From Microbacterium sp. VKM Ac-2870 (GTDB lineage: Bacteria > Actinomycetota > Actinomycetes > Actinomycetales > Microbacteriaceae), in assembly GCF_015350795.1 (NCBI RefSeq), contig NZ_JADKSH010000001.1:558461-622460 (forward strand): a stretch of 64,000 nt of DNA, in the 5' to 3' direction. Position 1 is the first letter of the stretch; the number at the start of each line of letters is the position of its first letter. The notes beneath the pieces are model-generated. The model did not search any database, had not been told where the DNA came from, and was given only the letters and a program-made list of their open reading frames with translations. A program made the position numbers and the translations under genes. This document shows positions 62,957-64,000 of the stretch, one piece after another.

Positions 62957-63014
62957 TCATCGACGAACCGTGATGATCAAGCATAGTCGGCCCTCGTAGG
63001 GGGTGCGACGGGGG

Positions 63015-63317
63015 CTATAGGCGCTCGATGACCCGGACGATGGTCAGCAGCAGGAAGCACGCGAGCATCGTCACCGGAAATCCGAGATCGAGAGCGATGG
63101 GTCCGAGACGCAGCGGCGGGATCAGGCGGCGGAAGAACCGCAGCGGCGGATCGGTCACGGTGAACACGGCTTCGGAGATGACGAGACCGAAGCCGTGGGG
63201 ACGCCACTGCCGGTTGAACATCGGAATGTACTCGAGGACGAGCCTCGCCAGCAGCGCGAGAATGTAGAGGAGGAGAAGGACGTCGACGACGGACGCCGCC
63301 AGGCGCACGATCTCCAC
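63015..63317 (-). CDS. YggT family membrane protein
   Basis: A 100-residue protein with two membrane helices (about 6-28 and 75-95) and the family's central segment TDPPLRFFRRLIPPLRLGPIAL. The precise function is unknown; the family sits in division clusters and is thought to act at the membrane near SepF. The start is GTG 63317, two bases after the sepF stop. Confidence 0.92.
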   Translation of the reverse strand: MEIVRLAASVVDVLLLLYILALLARLVLEYIPMFNRQWRPHGFGLVISEAVFTVTDPPLRFFRRLIPPLRLGPIALDLGFPVTMLACFLLLTIVRVIERL

Positions 63318-63319
63318 GA

Positions 63320-63787
63320 CTACTGCGTGAAGGGCGCGGCCTCGGGGTCGGCGTGCGCCACCGTGCCGTCACCGGAGATCGCGACGTTTTCAGGCGAAAG
63401 CAGAAAGACCTTGCTGGTCACCCGCTCGATGCGCCCGTACAGACCCAGGGACAGTCCGCTCGCGAAGTCGATCAGACGACGCGCATCGGCGTCACTCATC
63501 TGCGAGAGGTTGATGATCACCGGGATGCCGTCGCGGAAGTTCTCGGCGATGATCTGCGCATCGCGATACTGCTTGGGGTGCACCGTGAGGATCTCACTGA
63601 CCGTGCCGGCCGTCGGCTGACGCACGACCGCGGGACGGTGCAGGGGGGTCACGGGTGCAGCCTTTTCGATGGTGCGCTCGACCCCGCGTTCGCGGCGGGC
63701 CGGCGTCTCTGCGACGGGCGCATCGTAAACCTCTTCTTCGTCGGCGAGGCCCAGGTACACCATGGTCTTCTTGAGCGGGTTCGACAT
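63320..63787 (-). CDS. sepF: Cell division protein SepF
   Basis: Anchors FtsZ filaments to the membrane. It has 155 residues: an amphipathic N-terminal helix (MSNPLKKTMVYLGL), a flexible acidic/Ala linker, and the SepF core (about 62-145) with RDAQIIAENFRDGIPVIINL and RLIDFASGLSLGLYG. I chose ATG 63787 with GGAGG before it; the longer frame overlaps the yggS gene and is rejected. Confidence 0.95.
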   Translation of the reverse strand: MSNPLKKTMVYLGLADEEEVYDAPVAETPARRERGVERTIEKAAPVTPLHRPAVVRQPTAGTVSEILTVHPKQYRDAQIIAENFRDGIPVIINLSQMSDADARRLIDFASGLSLGLYGRIERVTSKVFLLSPENVAISGDGTVAHADPEAAPFTQ

Positions 63788-63819
63788 CGCATTCCTCCGT
63801 TTGCTCGTCTGATCTGAGG

Positions 63820-64000
63820 CTAGCCGCGGTCCGGTCGCGGTCCCGTGATTGCCGTGCCGATCCGCAGGTGTGTCGCGCCTGCGGCGATGGCTTCGGTGAA
63901 GTCGCCCGACATTCCGGCCGAGATCCACGTGGCATCCGGCACCACGCGACGCACGGCAGCAGCCGCCGACGCGAGGCGTTCGAACGCGGAAGCCGGCGCC
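63820..64000 (-). CDS. YggS family PLP-binding protein, C-terminal fragment
   Basis: The gene runs off the right edge; only the last 59 residues are visible, ending in the family's SAGMSGDFTEAIAAGATHLRIG region (shown here in part) and the closing TAITGPR, which contacts the PLP phosphate. Homologs keep pyridoxal phosphate balance. It lies upstream of sepF, its usual place in actinobacterial division clusters. Confidence 0.88.
   Translation of the reverse strand, partial: APASAFERLASAAAAVRRVVPDATWISAGMSGDFTEAIAAGATHLRIGTAITGPRPDRG

Overview
The window is 64 kb of high-GC actinobacterial chromosome. Codon third positions are strongly G/C, and gene order and protein families point to Microbacteriaceae, most likely a Microbacterium relative. 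Supporting traits are the RbpA-SecG-TpiA-Pgk-Gap order, a QcrCAB/CtaCDEF respiratory supercomplex without a soluble cytochrome c, WhiA and DivIVA/SepF polar-growth proteins, and a MurE-family ligase with a DNPA rather than a DNPR substrate motif. The genus is an inference; no rRNA or tRNA gene is present to settle it. I support 61 protein genes (two cut by the window edges), no RNA genes, no CRISPR array and no insertion sequence. Coding density is very high and no gene-free stretch exceeds 300 bases; the longest is the 232-base divergent region 1394-1625.

Layout. 1-1.4 kb: end of a membrane protein and heme O synthase ctaB. 1.6-9.8 kb: an overlapping plus-strand operon tkt-tal-pgi-zwf-opcA-pgl, joining the pentose phosphate pathway to glycolysis. 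9.8-16.3 kb (minus): gap-pgk-tpiA for lower glycolysis, secG-rbpA under their own promoter, then sodA, whiA and rapZ. 16.4-25.8 kb: excision repair genes uvrA-uvrC and uvrB, interrupted by an OhrR-like regulator with a divergent zinc-ribbon gene and by a MurE-type ligase. 25.9-31.5 kb: DUF4126 protein, coaE, an orphan sensor kinase overlapping a degenerate GGDEF membrane protein, and rpsA. 31.7-38.2 kb: the most accessory part, with a CDF metal transporter, YchJ protein, a lower-GC lipoprotein/secreted-protein pair, a 5'-3' exonuclease without polymerase, a PolX-type PHP protein without polymerase, a small membrane protein and trpD.

38.4-47.2 kb: aerobic respiratory chain, with ctaE-qcrC-qcrA-qcrB on the plus strand and ctaC-ctaD-ctaF (followed closely by a PP2C phosphatase gene) on the minus strand, separated by a rhodanese gene. 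ctaB at the left edge supplies the heme O precursor for the same oxidase. 47.3-54.8 kb: erpA, an M20 dipeptidase, DUF3043 protein, a membrane protein, hisD-nrdR-pyrD and another membrane protein. 54.9-64 kb: dnaE, a Nudix hydrolase, an acyl-CoA ligase, and the distal part of the division cluster (yggS-sepF-yggT-divIVA-lspA-rluA).

The most striking cross-cutting signal is promoter architecture. At sixteen first genes a TANNNT hexamer ends 6 to 8 bases before the start codon, usually exactly 6, predicting leaderless mRNAs; two more have near-matches. I did not find a clearly novel multi-gene defence or biosynthetic system. The best candidates for undescribed biology are the OhrR-like/zinc-ribbon pair with its operator, the orphan kinase/degenerate GGDEF pair, and the lipoprotein/secreted-protein pair.
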